A DNA stretch of 5,775 bases, taken from contig CAJOQC010000214.1 of the NCBI GenBank assembly GCA_905236785.1, positions 1 to 5,775 of the forward strand, read 5' to 3'. Of this stretch, positions 1-5,775 are shown one piece after another; the stretch's first letter is position 1, and every line of letters begins with the position of its first letter. The notes below the pieces were generated by a model, which saw nothing but the letters and a program-made list of their open reading frames with translations, did not search any database and was not told where the DNA came from. A program made the position numbers and the translations under genes. The DNA is from an uncultured Selenomonadaceae bacterium (GTDB taxonomy: Bacteria > Bacillota > Negativicutes > Selenomonadales > Selenomonadaceae).

Positions 1-3000
1 GGCACGCTAAAAAAAGGCAAAATAAACATTTTGCGCCAATATGACGTTTTGAGCTTTTCCGGGGAGGCGGAATACGAAAAAATTTCCGGCCGAGTTAAAG
101 ACACTGTTATCGACGATATTACGGGCTTTGCCTCCTTTACGGACAAAAGCGCGGTTTTGTCCGCCGTCGCCAAAGCCGCAGGTCAAGAAGCCACCGTTAA
201 GGGCAACATTGACTTTAGCAACGGCGAACCGCTGATGAATTTAACCGTTGCCGCCCAAAATTTTGCGCCGTCGGCGGTGCTTGCGGATTTGCCCTTTGAA
301 GGCGCGGCAGATTTTTCCGCCAAGGTGGGGGGCAGTTTCCAAAACCCCACGGTTGACGGCGAATTTAACATTGCCGAAGGTTACGCAGAAGGCGTAACCT
401 TTAGCGACGCGAGTTTTAAGGCGCGGTTGGCGGATAATGTTGTGTATGTGGGGGATTTGCGGGCGAAAGTTTTCGATGGCACGGTGTTTGCCCAAGGAGA
501 ACTGAACCTTAGTGATTTATCCTACACGGCTCATATAAAGCCTCAAGCCATCAACGTGGCCTACGCCGCCGACTTTGCGCCGCAGGTTGATATTTTGCGG
601 GGGCTTACCGGGTTTGTTGACGGGGATTTGGCCGTAAGCGGCAAGGGGGCGGATTTTTCCGCCATGAAAATATACGGCAGCGCAGGGGCAAAAAAACTTG
701 TGGGCAACGGTGTTGTCATTAACAGCGTCGGCTCGTCTTTTGCCGTTGACAAGGGCAATGTTTACGTGGATTATCTAAGCATAAAAATGCCCAACCGTAG
801 CGACATAGGCGTTGAAGGTTCGTTAATCGACGGCAAGATGCTGAATATGAACGTGTACGGCGGCCATGTTGACTTGTCCCTCATAAAAAACTTTGCCCCC
901 AAGGTGGACGCGGTGGGACTGGTGGATTTTAAGAGCAGCATTAAAGGTGATATTGCCAATCCTTACGTAGATTTAAGCGTTTCGGCCTTACGGGGGCGCA
1001 TTTTGCACCAACCTTTTGACAGCCTAAAGGCAAAGTTGTCCGGCAATTTGGACGGCCTTAACATCGGCGAATTTGTCATGGAGAAGGACGGCAAGGAAAA
1101 ATGGACTGTGACGGGAAGCATCGGTCTTTCCGGCGAAAAACGCATAGATCTTCGCGCCGACACCGAAGGCGTGCGTTGCGAGGATCTTATGGCTCTTGTC
1201 GCCCCGGATCAACCTTTAACGGGCAATGTGGATAACACGTTGCGTTTTACCGGCACGCTGGACAATCCTCATGCCGTGGGCTATGTTCACTTTTACTACG
1301 GCAGTTATCGCGGTATGTTGCTTTCCGGCATGGACGGCGACTATTATATCGAAGGCGACAAGGTGCGCTTGCAGGATTTTCATATTTATTCGCCTATGGT
1401 GGATATGGACGTAAACGGAACGCTTGACCGCAAGACCACGGACATGAAAATGACCGTTGCCGTCCATGACATTGATATGCAACGTTTTCGGGATAAATTC
1501 CCCTACGAAGTGGAAGGACATGGAACTTTTGACGGAGAAATCGGCGGCAATCTGGATGCGCCAACGTTCTTGGGTACGCTAAAGTCCGACGAATTGACAT
1601 TAAACGGTCAAAAAATCGAAAACGTAAACGGTGTTTTGGAATACTACGGCGCGTTAATGCGGGTAAAAAAATTGGCTTTTACCCAAAACGAAGGTAAGTT
1701 TGATTTTGTCGGCACGGTGAACACCGAAACAGAACGGTTAAACGGCGCGGCCAACGTGGAAAACGCCGACATCAACGCCCTAATTGCCATAGCCGGCCAC
1801 TCCGACGACAAGGTGCAGGGGCATCTTACAAGCAACATACGATTTGGCGGCACTTTAAGCAATCCCACCGTATTTTTGCGGGGCGGCGTAAATGACGGTT
1901 CTGTCGTGGGTTACGCCGTAAAAAATATTGATGTTGATATTTCCCTTGTCAATCATATGATAAAAATAAATAAATTTCAGGGACAACAAGGAGATGGCGG
2001 CGATTTTGCCGTTTCGGGGGCGGTTGACCTTAACGGCGAAATAGACGCAAGTTTTACCGCAAATTCTTTGGCTTTTGGTATGTTGGTGGGGCTTGCCGGC
2101 GTGGATTCCGCAAATGTAATCGGCATGGCGGACATCGCCGCGAAATTTGGCGGAACAATAGCAAATCCATCCGCCGACGTAACTTTCACCGCCCGCGACG
2201 GCGGCGTTCGCGGCGCGACCTTCGACAAATTCCTTGGCAACCTTTCCTTAAAGAACGGGCTTATTGACATCAAGGACTTGTCGGTGCATAAGCTGATTGA
2301 CGAGAAAACGTATATGGCCGAGGCCAAGGGCATTGTTCCCTTGCACGCTCTTGTGGCTCGAAAGGACGAAGAGTTAAACGACATCGAGCAGATAAAATTA
2401 AAAATTTTCCTTGACAAGGCGGATTTAAGCCTTCTTCCCACTTTGTCGGACAGCGTTGAGTGGGCAATGGGCGCAACCAAGGGCAATGTGGAGATAACCG
2501 GCACGGCGGCGCGGCCGCGAATAAACGGCGAATTTGCCCTCCCTACGGGCGCAATGAAACTAAAATACATTGACACTCCCGTGACGGATATGGCGTTAAA
2601 ATTGGTCTTTAGCGGCGATAAAGCAACCATAGAAGAATGTAGCGGCAAAATGGGCGACGGCGATTATAACTTGACGGGCAAGGTCGCCGTGGGCGAAGGG
2701 TTAAATATCGTCGATTACGGCGCAGATTTGAAGTTAAACGGTCTTGACATAAAAAGCAACTTTTATAACGGCAAACTAAACGGCAGTTTCAACCTGTCGG
2801 AAGGGTTGCTTTTCGATCGCGTTAAAATGCCGAAACTAAGCGGCAATCTTGATTTTGAAAATTGTACCGTGGGCATACCATCCATACCCGAAACCGACGG
2901 GGAAATGCCGAGTCTTATGCTTGACGTAAGCCTAAATTTGGGAGAGAAGGTTCACTTTTACACATCCTATCTTTACGATATGTATGTGGTTGGTTCGGCG

Positions 3001-3642
3001 CATTTTGGCGGCACGGCCAAGCACCCCATGACATCCGGCACATTGTCGGTTAAAAAAGGCACGGTTAATTTCTTAAAGACTGTTTTTAAGATTAGAGAGG
3101 GGGAGGCGTACTTTAACCAAGTAGGCTCTTTCTTTCCAAGCATAACCTTCGCCGCCGATGCGAAACTTACACAGGCTACGGTTTATCTAAACCTTAACGG
3201 GCCGCTCGATAAAATGCAAAAACGTTTAACCTCAAGCAACGGTCTTAGCGAAACGGAGATAATTTCGCTGTTGACTTTGCGTAACGCTTACAAGGAAGGC
3301 ACGAGCGTAACCGCCGGGGACGTGTTGGCGGTGGGCTTGCAGATGAGCATTTTGTCCGAAGTGGAAGACACTGTGCGAAAAATTTTGTTCCTTGACAGTT
3401 TCTCCGTAGCGCGGGGCAGCGGTTCGGCAATCAAAAATCATGCCGAAAACGAGAAGAATGTTTACAATGTGGAAATCGGCAAGTACATCACCGACAAATT
3501 TCAAGTTCACTATGTTCACGGCTTGGGCGAACGAGTGCATCGCTTCGGCGTGCAGTACGACTTTAACGACCGTATGAGCGCAACCGTCGATAGGGAGGAC
3601 GGCGAGTTCATTTTCGGCTTTGAGGCGCGATTTAAGTTTTGA
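1..3642 (+). CDS. tamB: TamB-family (AsmA-like/DUF490) envelope protein, C-terminal part; 5' end outside window
   Basis: The reading frame is open to base 1 and already reads as TamB-like sequence there (GTLKKGKINIL), so the gene starts upstream and the TTG at base 31 is not its start. The visible part is 1213 residues. It is rich in beta-strand-like alternation and Gly/Asp turns, with a recurrent G-x-x-x-(N/A/R/H)-P motif at visible residues 111, 316, 418, 516, 617, 718, 834 and 1004. The C-terminal TamB domain covers roughly residues 830-1213. It includes GTAKHPMTSGTLSVKKG, LSETEIISLLT (1082-1092) and a terminal FGVQYDFNDRMSATVDRE...FKF segment ending in Phe, as is typical of the family. 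Known family role: a periplasm-spanning protein anchored in the inner membrane that forms a hydrophobic groove, linked to phospholipid transport to the outer membrane and to outer-membrane protein assembly with BamA/TamA-type partners. The N-terminal membrane anchor is not visible. Its stop lies 3 bases before tmcAL. I am sure of the family; the exact orthology (TamB versus another AsmA-like protein) is less certain. Confidence 0.9.
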   Translation, partial: GTLKKGKINILRQYDVLSFSGEAEYEKISGRVKDTVIDDITGFASFTDKSAVLSAVAKAAGQEATVKGNIDFSNGEPLMNLTVAAQNFAPSAVLADLPFEGAADFSAKVGGSFQNPTVDGEFNIAEGYAEGVTFSDASFKARLADNVVYVGDLRAKVFDGTVFAQGELNLSDLSYTAHIKPQAINVAYAADFAPQVDILRGLTGFVDGDLAVSGKGADFSAMKIYGSAGAKKLVGNGVVINSVGSSFAVDKGNVYVDYLSIKMPNRSDIGVEGSLIDGKMLNMNVYGGHVDLSLIKNFAPKVDAVGLVDFKSSIKGDIANPYVDLSVSALRGRILHQPFDSLKAKLSGNLDGLNIGEFVMEKDGKEKWTVTGSIGLSGEKRIDLRADTEGVRCEDLMALVAPDQPLTGNVDNTLRFTGTLDNPHAVGYVHFYYGSYRGMLLSGMDGDYYIEGDKVRLQDFHIYSPMVDMDVNGTLDRKTTDMKMTVAVHDIDMQRFRDKFPYEVEGHGTFDGEIGGNLDAPTFLGTLKSDELTLNGQKIENVNGVLEYYGALMRVKKLAFTQNEGKFDFVGTVNTETERLNGAANVENADINALIAIAGHSDDKVQGHLTSNIRFGGTLSNPTVFLRGGVNDGSVVGYAVKNIDVDISLVNHMIKINKFQGQQGDGGDFAVSGAVDLNGEIDASFTANSLAFGMLVGLAGVDSANVIGMADIAAKFGGTIANPSADVTFTARDGGVRGATFDKFLGNLSLKNGLIDIKDLSVHKLIDEKTYMAEAKGIVPLHALVARKDEELNDIEQIKLKIFLDKADLSLLPTLSDSVEWAMGATKGNVEITGTAARPRINGEFALPTGAMKLKYIDTPVTDMALKLVFSGDKATIEECSGKMGDGDYNLTGKVAVGEGLNIVDYGADLKLNGLDIKSNFYNGKLNGSFNLSEGLLFDRVKMPKLSGNLDFENCTVGIPSIPETDGEMPSLMLDVSLNLGEKVHFYTSYLYDMYVVGSAHFGGTAKHPMTSGTLSVKKGTVNFLKTVFKIREGEAYFNQVGSFFPSITFAADAKLTQATVYLNLNGPLDKMQKRLTSSNGLSETEIISLLTLRNAYKEGTSVTAGDVLAVGLQMSILSEVEDTVRKILFLDSFSVARGSGSAIKNHAENEKNVYNVEIGKYITDKFQVHYVHGLGERVHRFGVQYDFNDRMSATVDREDGEFIFGFEARFKF
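377..401. repeat. Perfect 10-bp inverted repeat with 5-base loop inside tamB
   Basis: Arms AAGGTTACGC (377-386) and GCGTAACCTT (392-401) are exact reverse complements around the loop AGAAG. The stretch encodes E-G-Y-A-E-G-V-T-F in the TamB frame. The right arm ends in three T only (400-402), so it is a poor intrinsic terminator. Function, if any, is unknown. Confidence 0.8.
1661..1684. repeat. Perfect 8-bp inverted repeat with 8-base loop inside tamB
   Basis: Arms GGGTAAAA (1661-1668) and TTTTACCC (1677-1684) pair exactly around the loop AAATTGGC. It lies within the TamB coding frame and is followed by AAAACG rather than a T tract, so it does not look like a terminator on the + strand. It may be chance. 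Confidence 0.55.
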
Positions 3643-3645
3643 TTT

Positions 3646-4872
3646 ATGAAGGATAATTTTAACCCCAAAGTTTGCGGCATAATCGCCGAGTATAACCCGT
3701 TTCATAACGGCCATGCATGGCAAATCGAAAAGTTGCGTCGCGAATTTGGCATGGATATAATAATCGCGGCCATGAGCGGCGGTTTTACCCAGCGGGGCGA
3801 GCCTGCCATAGCGGATAAACACAGCCGCGCTATGTTGGCGGCGGTCGGCGGGGTTGACTTGGTGATAGAGTTGCCCGCCGTCTTTGCCCTAAGAAGCGCA
3901 CAGGATTTTGCCCGAGGAGGCGCGGACTTGTTGCAAAAGGCGGGGGCAAAGTTCTTGGCTTTCGGCGCGGAAAACGCCGACAAAAATATGCTGACGAAAA
4001 TAGCCGCCGCGATTGACGCAACAACAACTCAAGAAAAACTGCGAAAGAATATAAAAGCCGGGCAATCCTACGCCGCCGCCTTGACGGAAACTTTGGAACT
4101 TACGGCCGATAAAGATGTTTTGCGGCAACCGAACAATATTTTGGCGGTGGAGTACCTTCGCGCCGTCAATCGCCTTGAAAACAACCTAACCCCCATTGTT
4201 TTGCCCCGCATGGGCGCAGGGCATAACGAAACTAAAATAACCGAGGGGGCGGCAAGCGGCGCGGCTCTTCGCAAGACACTTTTTGCCGATGAGCCGCCAT
4301 GGGATAAAATTGCGGGGGCGGTTCCGTCGCAAACTCTTAATAATTTGCGGGAAAATAGGGATTATCCGCAAGAAGAGCGTTTGTTTCGCGCAGTTGCCGC
4401 GAAAATTGCCGACGATAGTTGGAATGGCGAAGATATTTTCGGTCTTAACGAAGGACTTGGGGACAGGCTGAAAAAGGCAGCAAAAACAGCGGCAAGTTTG
4501 GCGCAAATAATCGACATGGCAAGCGCGAAACGTTACCCCAAAAGCCGAATACGCCGCGCCCTTTGCCATATTATGTTGAATTTCGCCGCCGACGAAACCG
4601 CCGAATTTGACAAAGCGGGGGCCAAATATATTCGTGTGTTGGCCTTTAACGACAGGGGGCGGCTGTGGCTAAAAAAAATAAAAAGCCTATCCCCCGCGCC
4701 CATAGTGAACCGTTTGGCTAAATTTATAAGACATGATGCCGACAATACAGCCCGCCGCATGATAGCAAAGGACGTGGCCGCCGCCGATTTGCAGGAATTG
4801 TGCCGCGCCGCGCCTTTGCCCCGGGGCAGGGACTTTGTCGCTTCTGCCATGTATATCAAAAGGAACGATTGA
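3646..4872 (+). CDS. tmcAL: tRNA(Met) cytidine acetate ligase TmcAL (YlbM family), complete
   Basis: This 408-residue protein is close to the usual family length of about 400. In the family, the enzyme uses ATP and acetate to form N4-acetylcytidine at wobble position 34 of elongator tRNA(Met) in the cytoplasm, by way of an acetyl-adenylate. The N-terminal nucleotidyltransferase fold shows GIIAEYNPFHNGH (residues 11-23), with the HIGH-like HNGH at 20-23. It continues with SGGFTQRGEPA (44-54), DLVIELPAVFA (71-81) and FGAE (106-109). Further on are RMGAGHNE, the ASGAALRK segment and the basic KRYPKSRIRRAL (295-306), all typical of the family. ATG at 3646 is the only sensible start: no other start codon lies between it and the GIIAEYN motif, and it leaves a normal short N-terminus. 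No good Shine-Dalgarno sequence precedes it. The start is 3 bases after the tamB stop, so translation is probably coupled to tamB. Nothing is missing or broken. Confidence 0.96.
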   Translation: MKDNFNPKVCGIIAEYNPFHNGHAWQIEKLRREFGMDIIIAAMSGGFTQRGEPAIADKHSRAMLAAVGGVDLVIELPAVFALRSAQDFARGGADLLQKAGAKFLAFGAENADKNMLTKIAAAIDATTTQEKLRKNIKAGQSYAAALTETLELTADKDVLRQPNNILAVEYLRAVNRLENNLTPIVLPRMGAGHNETKITEGAASGAALRKTLFADEPPWDKIAGAVPSQTLNNLRENRDYPQEERLFRAVAAKIADDSWNGEDIFGLNEGLGDRLKKAAKTAASLAQIIDMASAKRYPKSRIRRALCHIMLNFAADETAEFDKAGAKYIRVLAFNDRGRLWLKKIKSLSPAPIVNRLAKFIRHDADNTARRMIAKDVAAADLQELCRAAPLPRGRDFVASAMYIKRND

Positions 4873-4908
4873 ATTTATGAACACCAAGGATTTACAAAAA
4901 CTTTTGAT
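4855..4908 (+). repeat. 8-bp inverted repeat flanking the start of the ATPase gene
   Basis: ATCAAAAG (4855-4862) and CTTTTGAT (4901-4908) are exact reverse complements, separated by 38 bases that contain the ATG at 4877. The left arm overlaps the AAAAGGA ribosome binding site and the right arm lies in codons 9-11 of the ATPase gene. Pairing in the mRNA could mask the binding site. The stem is A/T-rich with a long loop, so its stability is doubtful. Confidence 0.4.
4858..4864 (+). promoter_or_regulatory. Probable ribosome binding site for the ATPase gene
   Basis: AAAAGGA lies within the last codons of tmcAL and ends 12 bases before the ATG at 4877. It is a partial Shine-Dalgarno match with a slightly long spacing. 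It supports 4877 as the start and contrasts with tmcAL, which has no comparable site. Its first bases also belong to the left arm of the 4855-4908 inverted repeat. Confidence 0.55.
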
Positions 4909-5775
4909 TCTCCGCGCCTTAAACAAGGACGAAACTTTTGCGAAAATTATCGCCGCCATTAGCGAACCGAAAAACAATGAACTGTTCTTTGCCATGGCGG
5001 GGGAGCTTATCGACCGCGCCGAAAAACATGGTTACAGCGGCAACCTTATTGCCGCCTATATTGCGGATTTTGTCGGCAGGGACGAAAACGCCGCCGCCAG
5101 GGCGGCCATGAAAAACAGCGGCGGCGTGGGGGAGGATTTGCGCCGCGCCTTTGTCCGCGACATGAAAATACTGTTTCCCCTCGTAAAAAAATTACCCGGC
5201 GAGATTTTCGGCGAAACCCTGCTTGACGATTATCGCCCCACGGCAATCAACGACAGGCAAGCGGCTGTTTTTCTGCGCCAACGGGTGAAAAACGCCGAAA
5301 GCGGCGAAGAACTCGCCGACGCTTTTTTGACCTATTATTCCCGCTTTGGCTATGCCGACCTTGCGGACTACGACGCGTTTATTTGGCGGGAGGGGAAATT
5401 AAACGGCATTGAACATTTTGCAGCCGTAAGTTTTGAAGACTTGGTGGGCTGCGACAAGCAAAAAAACGCCGTAATAAGAAACACGGAAGCCTTTGTAAAG
5501 GGACGCGCCGCCAACAACATACTTCTGACCGGCGCGAGAGGCACAGGCAAATCCTCGGCAGTGAAGGCTCTTGTGGGCAAATTTTCCGAAGAAGGCTTGC
5601 GGTTGGTGCAGATAACAAAAGACGAACTGAAAAAATTGCCCGCCCTTATGGCGCATTTGCGGAACTTTGCGGGGAAGTATTTTATTGTTTTTATCGACGA
5701 TTTGTCCTTTGAAGAATCCGACGCTGACTTTAAGTATCTAAAATCCGCCATTGAAGGCGGCGCAAATTCCTGCCC
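4877..5775 (+). CDS. DUF815-type P-loop ATPase, N-terminal part; 3' end outside window
   Basis: ATG at 4877 opens a frame with no stop to the end of the window: 299 complete codons plus two bases. It begins MNTKDLQKLLILRAL. Residues 1 to about 185 are mostly helical-looking, with no motif I recognise. From about residue 186 the sequence reads as the DUF815 (AAA+-like) ATPase: FEDLVGCDKQKNAVIRNTEAF, then NNILLTGARGTGKSS with Walker A at 219-226 (GARGTGKS, Lys225). Next comes a VQITKDELKKLP segment, then Walker B FIVFIDDLSFEE (269-280) with acidic D274/D275. The nucleotide-binding half visible here is intact. Arginine-finger and sensor regions would lie beyond the window. No signal peptide or membrane segment is seen, so it is probably cytoplasmic. 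The role of the family is not established and its substrate is unknown. The start is 4 bases after the tmcAL stop, with AAAAGGA upstream, which indicates the same operon. Confidence 0.9.
   Translation, partial: MNTKDLQKLLILRALNKDETFAKIIAAISEPKNNELFFAMAGELIDRAEKHGYSGNLIAAYIADFVGRDENAAARAAMKNSGGVGEDLRRAFVRDMKILFPLVKKLPGEIFGETLLDDYRPTAINDRQAAVFLRQRVKNAESGEELADAFLTYYSRFGYADLADYDAFIWREGKLNGIEHFAAVSFEDLVGCDKQKNAVIRNTEAFVKGRAANNILLTGARGTGKSSAVKALVGKFSEEGLRLVQITKDELKKLPALMAHLRNFAGKYFIVFIDDLSFEESDADFKYLKSAIEGGANSC

Larger units (their letters stand above)
331..3027 (+). repeat. Protein-level repeat array in TamB: G-x-x-x-(N/A/R/H)-P motifs about 100 residues apart
   Basis: Clear motifs start at bases 331 (GSFQNP), 946 (GDIANP), 1252 (GTLDNP), 1546 (GNLDAP), 1849 (GTLSNP), 2152 (GTIANP), 2500 (GTAARP) and 3010 (GTAKHP). 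A degenerate copy without Pro (GKGADF) sits at 640. From 331 to 2152 the spacings are 309, 306, 306, 294, 303 and 303 bases, or 98-103 residues. The spacing then breaks to 348 and 510 bases where the C-terminal TamB domain begins. The copies match in protein, not in DNA, so this is an old repeat rather than a recent duplication. Such motifs followed by a beta strand are usual in AsmA-like proteins. That each unit is one module of the lipid groove is my inference. Confidence 0.75.

Noticed and set aside
2325..2343. CAAGGG/CCCTTG inverted repeat with a 7-base loop in tamB
   Set aside because: A 6-bp stem of this kind is expected by chance several times in a window this size.
1977..2648. Minus-strand open frame of 223 codons inside tamB
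   Set aside because: It lies fully antisense to clear TamB coding sequence. Its product is Ser/Pro/Ala-rich low-complexity sequence with no recognisable domain.
31..3642. TTG at base 31 as the start of the TamB gene
   Set aside because: The same frame is open to base 1 and encodes family-like sequence before the TTG; no N-terminal anchor follows it, and TamB proteins are longer. The gene is cut by the window edge.
3232..3822. Minus-strand open frame of 196 codons across the tamB/tmcAL junction
   Set aside because: It is antisense to two well-supported genes, covering the conserved TamB C-terminus and the TmcAL active-site region, and shows no family resemblance.
4671..4678. Run of eight A in tmcAL as a possible slippage or frameshift site
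   Set aside because: The reading frame continues through it into conserved family sequence to a normal stop, and Lys codons explain the run.
5302..5328. Terminator-like hairpin (CGGCGA/TCGCCG, 5-base loop) followed by six T inside the ATPase gene
   Set aside because: The stem is only 6 bp, four bases separate it from the T tract, and it lies mid-gene upstream of the conserved ATPase core. Chance in G/C-rich codons is the simpler explanation.
5368..5751. Minus-strand open frame of 127 codons over the ATPase gene
   Set aside because: It is antisense to the Walker A and B region of the DUF815 ATPase, which is clearly the coding strand.

Overview
The window carries three genes in a row on the + strand, packed almost end to end, and the two outer ones are cut by the window edges. 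In order they are: the C-terminal 1213 codons of a TamB-family (AsmA-like, DUF490) envelope protein; a complete tRNA(Met) cytidine acetate ligase gene (tmcAL, formerly ylbM); and the first 299 codons of a DUF815-type P-loop ATPase. The gaps between genes are 3 and 4 bases, so the set reads as one transcription unit. I see no promoter, no convincing terminator, no RNA gene, no mobile element and no CRISPR array.

The combination points to a diderm (outer-membrane-bearing) member of the Firmicutes, most likely Negativicutes or a related lineage. TamB implies an outer membrane, while TmcAL is characteristic of Firmicutes. This is inferred from gene content only. Base composition is mid-range, with a preference for GGC/GCC/AAC/GAC codons alongside TTT/AAA/TTG. 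It looks uniform across all three genes, so nothing suggests recent transfer.

Region by region: 1-3642 is the TamB-like protein. Most of it is built from a strikingly regular unit of about 100 residues, marked by a G-x-x-x-(N/A/R/H)-P motif. It ends with an intact family C-terminus finishing in Phe. Bases 3646-4872 are tmcAL, with its HNGH nucleotidyltransferase motif intact. Bases 4877-5775 are the ATPase gene, with Walker A and Walker B motifs, running off the right edge.

The genes do not form an obvious pathway: one acts in envelope lipid transport or assembly, one modifies the elongator tRNA(Met) anticodon, and one is an ATPase of unknown role. Their tight spacing suggests shared expression rather than a shared reaction. 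I found no clear sign of a wholly new system. The points most worth checking are the regular TamB repeat, a perfect 10-bp hairpin inside tamB, and a possible RNA stem that covers the ribosome binding site of the ATPase gene.
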